Positions 19,874 through 27,837 of a DNA stretch of 64,000 nt are shown piece after piece. Under the pieces are notes generated by a model, which searched no databases, had not been told where the DNA came from, and was given only the letters and a program-made list of their open reading frames with translations. Location of the stretch: the NCBI RefSeq assembly GCF_011765625.1, contig NZ_CP050313.1, positions 988,501 to 1,052,500 of the forward strand, in the 5' to 3' direction. Within the stretch, counting starts at the first letter, position 1. Every line of letters begins with the position of its first letter. The DNA comes from Shewanella aestuarii. Lineage in GTDB: Bacteria; Pseudomonadota; Gammaproteobacteria; Enterobacterales; Shewanellaceae. Position numbers and translations under genes: made by a program.

Positions 19874-22672
19874 CTATTTAGTACAAAGCGCTAGCGCAAT
19901 TGATGGTGCAGGTTTACCTAATAAGTAACCTTGCGCATAATCAATATTATATTGGTTTAATAGTCCTAATACGGTTTCATTTTCAACAAATTCAGCAACA
20001 GTTTTGATATGCATTTGTTGGGCAAACTTTGCCACCGTGGCCACCAATAGTTGTGCTTTAGGGTCGCTGTCTAGGTGGCGAATCAGTGAACCGTCAATCT
20101 TGATAGCATCAATGTCTAAACTCAGTAAGTGTACAAAATTGGAATACCCCGAGCCAAAGTCGTCAATTGCAATTTTACACCCCAATGGTTTAACAGTTTT
20201 AATAAACTGCTCAACAGCGCGATAATCAGTTATTTCTTCGCTTTCTAATAACTCAAATGTCAACCTTGGGCAAACATCAATGTTGGCTGTTAATAAACTT
20301 ATAATGGCCTGCAAATTCTGGGGAATAGCTATATCATCTAAGGTGATATTTAACGAAAACTCATAGGGCTGATCTTTAAACATCGCAATTGATTTTTGCA
20401 TCATGCAGTACATCAATTGTGGATAAAGCCTTGACTGCCTAGCTGCTTGCATAAATTGCCCTGGGGCCAAGACTTGTCCGTTAGGAAGTGAAATCCGCAT
20501 TAAGCATTCAAATTTTATTGGGGTATCTTTCAATGGTTGAATGAGTTGGAGGTATGGTGTTACCCATTGATTTTGAGCCGCTTTAGCTAACATTTGGCTT
20601 TGACGCATATTTTCTTCAAATGCATCGGGATTGGCCATTTCTGCAGAGAAACAGCTAAAAATTAACCGTTGTTTTTTAGCAAGTCGACGGGCTAAGTCTG
20701 CATGGCGATGTAAGCTGATTGCCGATTGGCTTATAGCTTGTTGCTGTAAAGGTAGATCGGAGGCGGTATTAATGGTTAGATCCGCACTGATGTCAGGGGT
20801 AGTTTCTGTATCTGAGTCAATAATGGCACCGCCAATACTGACAGAGATATAAAATTTATTGTTATCGAGCACAAGGGCTTTATGACAAATATTATTTGAG
20901 AGTTGAGTAGCAAAATCAGCTAAAGCATCACAGGTCAGGCTTTTGGCCGATGCAGGTTTATAGGCGATACTAAATTCGTCAGGGCCGGTTTTATAAACGC
21001 TCCAATCAGTCAATGTTTGGCAATATTGGGTGATTCGTTCAGCAACCTCAATAATTATCGCATCACCCGAATTAATACCATAAAAATCATTAAACTCGCT
21101 AAAATCATTAATGTTGACTACCAATAATGCTGTCATACCTTGATCAGATAAATCACTGTATAACTTTTTACGGTTAGGCAATTTGGTTAGGGTATTAAAG
21201 TAGGCTTCTTTAAAAAGTTTGCAATTTTGCTCCTCAATTTGTTCAAAGCTGTCTCGTAATGAGTGACGCATTTGATCAAAATTTTCAGCAAGTTGCTGAA
21301 TTTCATCTTGACTATTAATCGACAGTTCTTGTGAAAGGTTACCTTTTACAATATTTTGGGTCCAAAAAGTTAATTGTAAAATATCCTTGGTGACAATTTT
21401 ACCTACCCGGGCAAATAACCAACTCGTTAATACCACAACGCCAGATAATAATAGTAATTGAAACATCAGCATGCGAAGCAATTCTGCGCCATAAAGCTTG
21501 ACCTGAATCGACCCCGCGTAATAGCCCAAAACCTGACCCCGTGACAATATTGGTTGCGTAAATTGGCTGAAGCCTAATAACCATTCAGCAGTTAATGTTC
21601 GAGGGTTTTCAACACTTTGTACCTTAGATGGTCTGACCGCAACGAGTAACTGACCGTTTTGTGCGTTTGCTATGGTTTGCGGTAATAATGCTGACCACAT
21701 TCCTTGCATAAAATACTCACTAGATGACTGAAAACCCAATTGTTCGGCACGTTGTTGTTGGAGCTGTTGATTTTGGAGGCGATGGCTAAGAGTGATCAAT
21801 TTACCTTGCTTATCTAACACAGCAAAGTCAGATAAGGTGATTTGAAATAAGCTACTTTGGGTTTTATCGACTCGGGTAGTTGCTGGACCAAAGAAGCGGC
21901 TCAAAATGTCATTTAGTTCATCTTGCTGATTTTCAAGTGCTGTAAAATCAATGTTTTCACCATTAAAAATTAGATGCATACCATGTATTGAGTCAATTAA
22001 ACCTTGTTTAATGAGCTGCCGATTCAAATGCAACTGATAACTAAAAAATAATAACTGAGCACAGATTAAAATTAAAATATTGCTCAGCACTAACTTGCGG
22101 TAGAACGGCATTTTTTGATGTAACAACCAAAAAAGCAGTGGTTCTAAAATGCAATAAAGTAGGAACGTTCCTAACAAGGCAAAAGTCAGAATTTGACTTA
22201 TTAAGGCTATTTTTGGCCAGTCAGACACATGTAACACAGAGTTTTGATCACCCCAAGGGCTAACAACTGTATCTGGATTGTTGGGGTCTAGCATCCAAGT
22301 GGGTTCAGGTTGGTTTTTAATAAACACGACTAGTTTATATTCAATTTCTCCTGGAAATGTCGGTAATGAATATTGCCATTCAATCCCGTGTTCCTTAGCT
22401 ATAGGCTTCAGTGCATAGTATGGGTCATCGCTATGCCAGTCACTAAAGCTGCCGCTCACATAAACCTTTTCAATTTCAGCATCTGCGGGTAAACCATGTC
22501 TTTGAAGTATATCAGCAGGCAAAGGGGTCTTAAGTTCAATTTGATAAGGTATTACAGCATCGTTCTGTAAATGTTCTACTAATTTATTTTGCAGTGGCCA
22601 CAACAGAATTAACCCACACAAAATTGCTAGTCGAATTTTCCACTTATGTAAGTAATGAGTAATTAGACTCAT
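19874..22672 (-). CDS. Membrane GGDEF-EAL c-di-GMP enzyme with glycogen-binding-like sensor
   Basis: The 932-residue protein starts with a membrane segment (about 11-28). Next comes a domain at about 40-150 (KVYVSGSFSDWHSDDPYYAL, WQYSLPTFPGEIEYKLVVF, WMLDPNNPDTV) that resembles the CBM48/AMPK glycogen-binding fold, likely periplasmic. Two more membrane segments (about 158-216), a second extracytoplasmic region, a further membrane segment (about 395-421) and HAMP precede GGDEF (about 490-640) and EAL (about 690-925). GGDEF is degenerate (TGPDEF, near 561-566), so cyclase activity is doubtful. EAL looks intact: ECLMR, ELLESEE, IDDFGSGYSN, IKIDGSL, VAEFVE, QGYLLGKP. Its likely role is c-di-GMP hydrolysis under periplasmic control. 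Confidence 0.9.
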   Translation of the reverse strand: MSLITHYLHKWKIRLAILCGLILLWPLQNKLVEHLQNDAVIPYQIELKTPLPADILQRHGLPADAEIEKVYVSGSFSDWHSDDPYYALKPIAKEHGIEWQYSLPTFPGEIEYKLVVFIKNQPEPTWMLDPNNPDTVVSPWGDQNSVLHVSDWPKIALISQILTFALLGTFLLYCILEPLLFWLLHQKMPFYRKLVLSNILILICAQLLFFSYQLHLNRQLIKQGLIDSIHGMHLIFNGENIDFTALENQQDELNDILSRFFGPATTRVDKTQSSLFQITLSDFAVLDKQGKLITLSHRLQNQQLQQQRAEQLGFQSSSEYFMQGMWSALLPQTIANAQNGQLLVAVRPSKVQSVENPRTLTAEWLLGFSQFTQPILSRGQVLGYYAGSIQVKLYGAELLRMLMFQLLLLSGVVVLTSWLFARVGKIVTKDILQLTFWTQNIVKGNLSQELSINSQDEIQQLAENFDQMRHSLRDSFEQIEEQNCKLFKEAYFNTLTKLPNRKKLYSDLSDQGMTALLVVNINDFSEFNDFYGINSGDAIIIEVAERITQYCQTLTDWSVYKTGPDEFSIAYKPASAKSLTCDALADFATQLSNNICHKALVLDNNKFYISVSIGGAIIDSDTETTPDISADLTINTASDLPLQQQAISQSAISLHRHADLARRLAKKQRLIFSCFSAEMANPDAFEENMRQSQMLAKAAQNQWVTPYLQLIQPLKDTPIKFECLMRISLPNGQVLAPGQFMQAARQSRLYPQLMYCMMQKSIAMFKDQPYEFSLNITLDDIAIPQNLQAIISLLTANIDVCPRLTFELLESEEITDYRAVEQFIKTVKPLGCKIAIDDFGSGYSNFVHLLSLDIDAIKIDGSLIRHLDSDPKAQLLVATVAKFAQQMHIKTVAEFVENETVLGLLNQYNIDYAQGYLLGKPAPSIALALCTK

Positions 22673-23007
22673 TGCGTAGACTCAAATTCAAAAGAAGACG
22701 GCATAATTACCTTTAGACACGATTTGTTTTTATTAATCAGCTTGTAATCAAAAAGTTGCATAGTTAAAAGATAATATGAGGGGCAAAATGGGTTAGGTCA
22801 ATAGTATGTTTGACAGTTCTTTAGCTCAATGGACAGTGAAGTACTTTAAGTTAAGGCTAGATAGTGAGTGTGAGCTAACTTACTTGAACATGAGTAAAAT
22901 TTGATTGGTTAATTTTTATTCACAACAATCGCTAAAGCAATTGCTGCTGTTTAAGGTCATTTGTTTTATTATAACCAAATGATAATGACTAACAGCAAGG
23001 TTTGAAA
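22673..23007. other. Divergent intergenic region
   Basis: AT-rich sequence with no gene. AAGG at 22997-23000 is the ribosome-binding site of the next gene. No operator could be recognised. Confidence 0.5.
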
Positions 23008-23199
23008 ATGGAAAGCAAAACAGCACGTTTTACCGTGTTACTTGACCCGCAAAAAAAGCAAGCATTTGAGCAGTTATGTGCTTCGCAAGATTTAACCCCG
23101 TCACAAGTGGTTAGGCAATTAATTCGTGGGTATTTAGAGCAACATAATGTGAGCGATGGCCAACAAAAGCCGACACATAACCCAAAAGTTAAAAGTTAA
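23008..23199 (+). CDS. Small ribbon-helix-helix DNA-binding protein
   Basis: The start is the ATG at 23008, with AAGG 7 bases upstream; the TTG at 23002 is less likely. The 63-residue protein shows the RHH pattern: a strand TARFTVLLDP, a helix KKQAFEQLCASQ, and LTPSQVVRQLIRGYLEQH. These proteins bind DNA as dimers through the paired strand. The C-terminal tail is polar and unstructured. No toxin gene is adjacent, so it looks like a stand-alone regulator; its target is unknown. Confidence 0.8.
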   Translation: MESKTARFTVLLDPQKKQAFEQLCASQDLTPSQVVRQLIRGYLEQHNVSDGQQKPTHNPKVKS

Positions 23200-23329
23200 C
23201 CGGGTTGTACTTTAAACTCACCTAGCTCAAATATGAACATTCTATTATAATGCGATTATCATTGTTGCCTTATTAACCCTAGAAATAGCTTAATAAAGCC
23301 GTTTTACAGTTACTTACAGAGAAATACTT

Positions 23330-23674
23330 ATGAGCGATACCATTCCACCATGCCCTAAGTGCGAATCACCTTATGCATATTCAGATGGCAGTTTATTCAT
23401 TTGCCCTGAGTGTGCCCACGAATGGAATCCAAATGAAGTTGTGGTTGATCCTGATGCCATCATTTTAAAAGATGCCGTTGGCAACTTATTGGCTGAAGAA
23501 GATAAAGTCACTTTGATCAAAGATCTTAAAGTAAAAGGGTCTTCACTTGTGCTTAAAGTGGGTACCAAAGCGGTAATTAAGCGCTTTGTGGACGCTGACC
23601 ACGATATTGATTGCAAAGTTGATGGCCATGGCCAAATGATGCTCAAATCAAAGTTTGTTAGAAAACAAAACTAA
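23330..23674 (+). CDS. yjdM: YjdM (PhnA-type) zinc-ribbon protein
   Basis: The 114-residue protein has an N-terminal zinc ribbon (CPKCESPYAYSDGSLFICPEC, two CxxC knuckles), then the PhnA/YjdM core: IILKDAVGNLLAEEDKV, LIKDLKVKGSS and KVGTKAVIKRF. It was once named an alkylphosphonate uptake protein, but no phn genes are near and its molecular role is not settled. A TATAAT at 23246-23251 is a possible -10 box. Confidence 0.92.
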   Translation: MSDTIPPCPKCESPYAYSDGSLFICPECAHEWNPNEVVVDPDAIILKDAVGNLLAEEDKVTLIKDLKVKGSSLVLKVGTKAVIKRFVDADHDIDCKVDGHGQMMLKSKFVRKQN

Positions 23675-23831
23675 TCCTTTTGTTATCAATAACTGCGCAT
23701 TGTAACTTGTGAAAACACCTGATAATGGCGTTATCTTTTTTGATGGTAGAATCACTACTAATTGAAAACAACGGCTCTGTTATTAGATATTTTTCGAGGT
23801 TATTTTGTTTAGTTATTTAATTGAGTTTGAT

Positions 23832-23857
23832 AAAACCTGCCAAGTGCAGGTTTTTTT
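23832..23857 (+). terminator. Intrinsic terminator downstream of yjdM
   Basis: AAACCTGC-CAAGT-GCAGGTTT is followed by TTTTG; it lies about 160 bases after the yjdM stop. Confidence 0.8.
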
Positions 23858-23939
23858 GTGGGATCATTTTATGGACATGGGTTCAGTTCCCGCCGCCGCA
23901 CTTGAATAAAAATTAAGCTTGTATCAAATTAAAAACAAA

Positions 23940-23972
23940 GAAAAAGGGTTAGCCTTTCGGCTAACCCTTTGT
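23940..23972 (-). terminator. tmRNA terminator
   Basis: On the minus strand AAAGGGTTAGCC-GAAA-GGCTAACCCTTT is followed by TT and lies 7 bases after the tmRNA CCA end. Confidence 0.92.
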
Positions 23973-23978
23973 TTTAAT

Positions 23979-24333
23979 TGGTGGAGGCGGCGGGACTTGA
24001 ACCCGCGTCCAGAAAGCCTACATCCAAGGCGCTACATGTTTAGTCTCTCTTTTGGTTAACCAAGTACACTCCGAAAGACAGGATTGCAATTGGCGAGTCC
24101 GGTACTGTTTCGCGGTTCACCCCCGGACGGAGTTCCCTCGCTATCAAATGTAATATGACCATCTTAAATCCCTGCCCATTTGAGAAACGTGGGTAAGATG
24201 GCTAGCTAGCCTAAGCTGCTAGAGCGTAGTTATCGTCGTTTGCAACTATAACTGTGCGGCTTTTTACGAGGCCAACCGCCCCTCGACATGCTCCCAGGGT
24301 TTCGTGAATCCTGTCGAATCCAAAATCGCCCCC
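23979..24333 (-). ncRNA. ssrA: Transfer-messenger RNA
   Basis: The minus strand begins GGGGGCGATTTTGGATTCGA and ends with a T-arm (GGTTCAAGTCC) and CCACCA; the two ends pair as a tRNA-Ala-like acceptor stem (GGGGGCG with CGCCTCC). The coding segment at 24211-24243 reads A-NDDNYALAA followed by TAG, the degradation tag. tmRNA rescues stalled ribosomes together with SmpB, whose gene lies immediately upstream on the same strand. A TACAAT on the minus strand at 24344-24349 is a suitable -10 box. Confidence 0.97.
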
Positions 24334-24343
24334 AAGTTGGTTG

Positions 24344-24349
24344 ATTGTA
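24344..24349 (-). promoter_or_regulatory. Probable -10 box of ssrA
   Basis: TACAAT ends about 10 bases before the mature 5' end of tmRNA. No clear -35 could be seen. Confidence 0.45.
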
Positions 24350-24404
24350 TCGGCTTATGACTAAAATACCTAGTCTATTCCACCAAAATACAATCGTTTG
24401 TACA

Positions 24405-24902
24405 TTATCCGTTCATTTTGTCTTTTTTCATTACCCGAGCTTGCTCAACTTTCCACTCTCGTTCTTTCGTGTCTTGGCGCTTATCGTGGTCTTTTTTACC
24501 TTTACCTAAGCCAATTTCTACTTTTACCCAAGCCCCTTTACGCCAGTACATTGATAACGGCACGAGTGTGTAACCTTGCCGCTCAATTAAACCTGCTAGC
24601 TTGTCTATTTCGGTGCGTTTTAATAACAGCTTTTTGGTTCGTATCGGGTCACATACAACATGTGTTGATGCGGTGTTTAATGGCTGCACGGTACAACCAT
24701 GCATAAATGCTTCGCCATTTTTAATATATACGTAACAGTCTTGTAAGGTCACTTTTCCCATACGGATGGATTTGACTTCCCATCCCATGAGTTCTAAGCC
24801 TGCTTCAATTTTATCTTCAATGCGAAATTCAAAGGTGGCACGTTTATTACGTGCGATTGTTGCTGGGGCGTTTTTTCCCTTTTTAGTATTCTTTTTTACC
24901 AT
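24405..24902 (-). CDS. smpB: SsrA-binding protein SmpB
   Basis: The 165-residue protein has the SmpB hallmarks: [56 protein letters not shown], the central [20 protein letters not shown], and a basic C-terminal tail [16 protein letters not shown] that folds in the mRNA channel. It delivers tmRNA to stalled ribosomes. Its gene precedes ssrA on the same strand, the standard gammaproteobacterial order. Confidence 0.97.
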   Translation of the reverse strand: MVKKNTKKGKNAPATIARNKRATFEFRIEDKIEAGLELMGWEVKSIRMGKVTLQDCYVYIKNGEAFMHGCTVQPLNTASTHVVCDPIRTKKLLLKRTEIDKLAGLIERQGYTLVPLSMYWRKGAWVKVEIGLGKGKKDHDKRQDTKEREWKVEQARVMKKDKMNG

Positions 24903-25105
24903 TCTAATTTACCGTTTGGCGTTTATTGCCCGCATTGCCCATTTGAAAAAAGCGCTGTTTATAAAACAGATATGGGGGAGAAATTTTATAATTCAATGAT
25001 TATACCTAAATTATTGGTTAGTGTACGCCTATGTTGTGATGAAGCAGATGCCTTTTTCATTTAACGTGATAAAATCGCCTTAATATTTAGTCAAAGTGAG
25101 TACGA

Positions 25106-25543
25106 ATGCCTAAGATTTCCAAGAGTGTGTTGGTGCGTTTTAGTGCCTTACAAATGTATGAGTTAGTCAATGATGTTGAGTCTTATCATGCGTTTTTACC
25201 CGGCTGCGTTGGCGGCAAAGTGTTAGAGTTTGATGGCCAGACTATGTTGGCATCAGTTGATGTGAGTAAAGCCGGCATTCGTAAAACCTTTACTACCCGG
25301 AATCAAGTGGTAAAAGGTAAACGAATTGAATTAGCTTTAGAAAACGGACCGTTCAAACACTTGCAAGGTTTATGGGTGTTTACTGAATTAACCGATGATG
25401 CATGTAAAGTTGAATTTGATTTAGATTTCGAATTTTCAAATCCATTGGCCGATATGGCATTTGGGCGTGTGTTTAAGGAGTTAATGTCATCTATGGTGAC
25501 GGCATTTACTGATAGGGCAAAGGTGATTTATCGTGATAAATGA
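25106..25543 (+). CDS. ratA: RatA family START/Coq10-like protein
   Basis: The 145-residue protein is a START-fold member: MPKISKSVLVRFSALQMYEL, VNDVESYHAFLPGCVG, and the C-terminal helix AFGRVFKELMSSMVTAFTDRA. In E. coli RatA was reported to inhibit 70S assembly, while the related Coq10 proteins bind ubiquinone; which applies here is open. The stop overlaps the start of rnfH by 11 bases, so the two are co-translated. The pair is divergent from smpB, as in E. coli. Confidence 0.94.
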   Translation: MPKISKSVLVRFSALQMYELVNDVESYHAFLPGCVGGKVLEFDGQTMLASVDVSKAGIRKTFTTRNQVVKGKRIELALENGPFKHLQGLWVFTELTDDACKVEFDLDFEFSNPLADMAFGRVFKELMSSMVTAFTDRAKVIYRDK

Positions 25544-25868
25544 ACAAGAATCGTTTGCTGTTGATGTTGTTTATGCACTCCCTAAACAACAAAAAATTAT
25601 TACTGTGATGGTGAAGCCAGGCTGCACTTTTATTGAGGCGGTTAAGCAAAGCAATATTTGCGACTTTTTCCCTGAAATTGATTTAAACTCGGTTAAGCTA
25701 GGTGTTTTTAGCCGAATAGTTAAAGCTGATGAGGTATTGGTGCCGGGGCAAAGAGTTGAAATTTATCGTCCATTAATTGCCGACCCTAAAGATGTGCGCC
25801 GTAAACGTGCGGAAAAAGCCAAAGATGAAGGTCGAATTAACAAAGTGACTGGAGCGAAAGTCAGTTAA
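25533..25868 (+). CDS. rnfH: RnfH/RatB family ubiquitin-fold protein
   Basis: The 111-residue protein carries the RnfH beta-grasp fold: VDVVYALPKQQKIITVMV, FFPEIDLNSVKLGVFSR, and GQRVEIYRPLIADPKDVRRK with a basic tail. Its gene overlaps ratA, matching the E. coli ratA-ratB pair. Despite the name, a link to the Rnf complex is not shown here. A bidirectional terminator follows. Confidence 0.93.
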   Translation: MINEQESFAVDVVYALPKQQKIITVMVKPGCTFIEAVKQSNICDFFPEIDLNSVKLGVFSRIVKADEVLVPGQRVEIYRPLIADPKDVRRKRAEKAKDEGRINKVTGAKVS

Positions 25869-25918
25869 CAAATCTGTTTGTGACTTATAGATTGCAAATA
25901 TCTTAAGGCTTAAAATTA

Positions 25919-25947
25919 AAAAAGCAGAATCGGTTGATTCTGCTTTT
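25919..25947. terminator. Bidirectional terminator between rnfH and bamE
   Basis: AAAGCAGAATC-GGTT-GATTCTGCTTT is flanked by As and TT, between convergent genes. Confidence 0.92.
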
Positions 25948-25984
25948 TAGTATGATTGGTTTGCAACAATCACTTACCTAAACG

Positions 25985-26479
25985 TTACTCTTGGTCGTTT
26001 ATCTTAGATTCATTTAACCCGCGTTGCTCTTCAACCAATGGTTTACTATCTGGACGTTGTTCTGGCAGTAAGGGATCATCTTCAGGCTCGTTTAATGAAG
26101 GCAATGAGCTTTGATCGAGTGGCACGTTAAAATCAGCACTTAATTCGTAATCACCTTCAACTCGACTAATCTTGTCTTCGTTGAAATGGATAATAAGTTC
26201 TTTATGAATGATGCTAGCATCACGACCACTTTTAAAGTGATACACATAATACCAAGTGTCATCGGAAAAACTGTCGCGTAATACGGGGCGACCAAGAATG
26301 TATTCTGCTTGTTCTTTGGTCATATCGATACGTAATTTATCGACCTGCTGCTTCTCCATGTAGTTACCTTGCGGCACATCAGGTTTATAAACTAAGTAAT
26401 CAAATACTCCACAGCCACTTAATGAAAGTGATAACGCAACCGCGCTAATAAGGGTAAGGCTCTGTTTTTTGTTAATCAT
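25985..26479 (-). CDS. bamE: Outer-membrane assembly lipoprotein BamE (SmpA)
   Basis: The 164-residue protein has a lipoprotein signal (LSLSGCG) followed by the BamE domain: YKPDVPQGNYMEKQQVDKLR, GMTKEQ-like IDMTKEQAEYILGRP, and DTWYYVYHF. It is the small lipoprotein of the BAM complex that inserts beta-barrel proteins. The acidic, proline-rich C-terminal extension after about residue 115 is longer than in E. coli BamE. The second BAM lipoprotein BamB is also in this window. Confidence 0.95.
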   Translation of the reverse strand: MINKKQSLTLISAVALSLSLSGCGVFDYLVYKPDVPQGNYMEKQQVDKLRIDMTKEQAEYILGRPVLRDSFSDDTWYYVYHFKSGRDASIIHKELIIHFNEDKISRVEGDYELSADFNVPLDQSSLPSLNEPEDDPLLPEQRPDSKPLVEEQRGLNESKINDQE

Positions 26480-26729
26480 TGTCTGCGCTACTTCCTAAAT
26501 TCTGTCGGCCATCATACCCAAGCAAACCCTATGCTGACAAGGGGAGGATGCTACTTGCTGTTAATTTGATACATTGATGATGATTTAGTTCACATGTAAA
26601 CATTTATATTTTTAGTAAAATTGTTGGCATGTTATTAGTTAATTGTTTAATTTATGGTGTGCGTATTAAGTCTTTACACTCTGTTTTTATTATCGCTTTT
26701 TTTACAATGGTATAACGATAAAAATAACC

Positions 26730-27587
26730 ATGACTCATTTATTAGCAAGCCAAGCCCATGTTGATACTAAAATGTCTGATTGTCAGGCTGACAAGCTTGG
26801 TCGATTAGTTTGTGTTGGCACAGGAATGCAACTGGCTGGGCAGGTTGGTGCGTTAAGTCAAAGTTATATTGAATTGGCCGATATTGTATTTACATTGTTG
26901 CCTGACGGTTTTGCAGAGCGCTGGGTTGAATCATTAAATTCAAATGTATGTTCATTGCAGGGTTATTATGCACAAAAAGGGGAAATTAAAAATCGTCGTG
27001 AAACCTATGCGCAAATGGTTGAGGCGATATTAACCCAAGTACGTCAGGGTAAATTAGTTGTCTGTGCACTTTATGGACATCCTGGTGTATTTGCTTGCGT
27101 ATCGCACATGGCGATTAGACAAGCTAAAACAGAAGGGTATGAGGCCAGTATGCTACCCGGGATTTCAGCAGAGTCTTGTTTGTGGGCGGATTTAGGGATA
27201 GATCCCGGCACGAGTGGTCATCAAAGTTATGAGGCAACCCAGTTTTTACTTTACGATCATACGCCAGATCCCTGTTCACATTTACTGTTGTGGCAAATTG
27301 CGTTAGCTGGTGAACATACTTTAACTCAGTTTTCGACAACGTCCGCTAAGTTACAAGTATTGGTTGACCATTTAAGTCAATGGTACCCTTTGTCTCACGA
27401 AGTGATCATTTATGAAGCGGCAAATTTACCCTTTCAAATGCCTCGTATGGATAAAATTAAGCTGTCAGAATTAGTAACTGCAGAGCTAAAAGCGATTAGT
27501 ACCTTACTGATCCCGCCAGCTAAAAAATTAATATTTAATCAAAATGTACTTAAGCGCTTAGGGATCAGCGAAGTTGAGATTGGTTAA
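26730..27587 (+). CDS. sonM: Borosin alpha-N-methyltransferase, SonM type
   Basis: The 285-residue protein has the tetrapyrrole-methylase fold: SAM-site VGTGMQLAGQ (Gly30-Gly32), VVCALYGHPGVFACVSHMAI and LPGISAESCLWADLGIDPG. Residues Tyr80, Arg89 and Tyr93 (in YYAQKGEIKNRRETY) and Tyr115 line up with catalytic Tyr58, Arg67, Tyr71 and Tyr93 of S. oneidensis SonM as I recall that sequence. Borosin enzymes methylate backbone amide nitrogens of a precursor peptide; in the split type the precursor is a separate protein, here encoded 35 bases downstream. The first ATG gives about 22 residues before the conserved start; Met15 is an alternative, and neither has a strong ribosome-binding site. Confidence 0.93.
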   Translation: MTHLLASQAHVDTKMSDCQADKLGRLVCVGTGMQLAGQVGALSQSYIELADIVFTLLPDGFAERWVESLNSNVCSLQGYYAQKGEIKNRRETYAQMVEAILTQVRQGKLVVCALYGHPGVFACVSHMAIRQAKTEGYEASMLPGISAESCLWADLGIDPGTSGHQSYEATQFLLYDHTPDPCSHLLLWQIALAGEHTLTQFSTTSAKLQVLVDHLSQWYPLSHEVIIYEAANLPFQMPRMDKIKLSELVTAELKAISTLLIPPAKKLIFNQNVLKRLGISEVEIG

Positions 27588-27622
27588 CGCAAGATTACAT
27601 CTTAGTACAACAAGGAAAATAC

Positions 27623-27835
27623 ATGTCAAATTTAAACCAGTTTGCTCAAAAATTATCAGCAGATGCAGCCTTATTGGAAGCTTATAAGAAAGATCCTCAA
27701 GGTGTCATGCAAGCTAATGGCTTAACAGCCGAAGAAATTAAATTAGTCATGGCTGGCGATATGGCAGCACTAAAAGCCCATTTCGGTGATGACGCTTATC
27801 AAAGCTTTGTTGTTGTGCATCATCATTCGGATTAA
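27623..27835 (+). CDS. sonA: Split-borosin precursor peptide, SonA type
   Basis: The 70-residue protein has a helical borosin-binding domain (LNQFAQKLSADAALLEAYKK, DPQGVMQANGLTAEEIKLVM, GDMAALKAHFG) and a C-terminal core tail DDAYQSFVVVHHHSD. By alignment with remembered S. oneidensis SonA, whose Leu63 and Ile65 backbone amides are methylated, Val63 and Val65 here are the predicted sites. The His66-His68 triplet differs from the Ser-His-Gly-Asn-Gly tail of that homologue. AAGGA at 27612-27616 is a good ribosome-binding site. No leader peptidase gene is adjacent, so the fate of the modified tail is unknown. Confidence 0.92.
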   Translation: MSNLNQFAQKLSADAALLEAYKKDPQGVMQANGLTAEEIKLVMAGDMAALKAHFGDDAYQSFVVVHHHSD

Positions 27836-27837
27836 CT

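Larger units (their letters stand above)
23675..23978. other. Gene-free region between yjdM and ssrA
   Basis: Apart from the two terminators listed separately (23832-23857 and 23940-23972), no gene or repeat is visible. Confidence 0.5.

Noticed and set aside
22970..22995. Possible Fur box (ATGATAATGAC) before the ribbon-helix-helix gene
   Set aside because: Only about half of the 19-base consensus is matched and there is no iron-related gene nearby.
23002..23199. Toxin-antitoxin module around the small ribbon-helix-helix gene
   Set aside because: No toxin-like gene lies on either side; the next gene is yjdM.
25106..25868. RatA-RatB read as a classic toxin-antitoxin pair
   Set aside because: The name is historical; the START-fold and ubiquitin-fold proteins form a conserved housekeeping pair next to smpB and bamE, and nothing here supports an addiction module.
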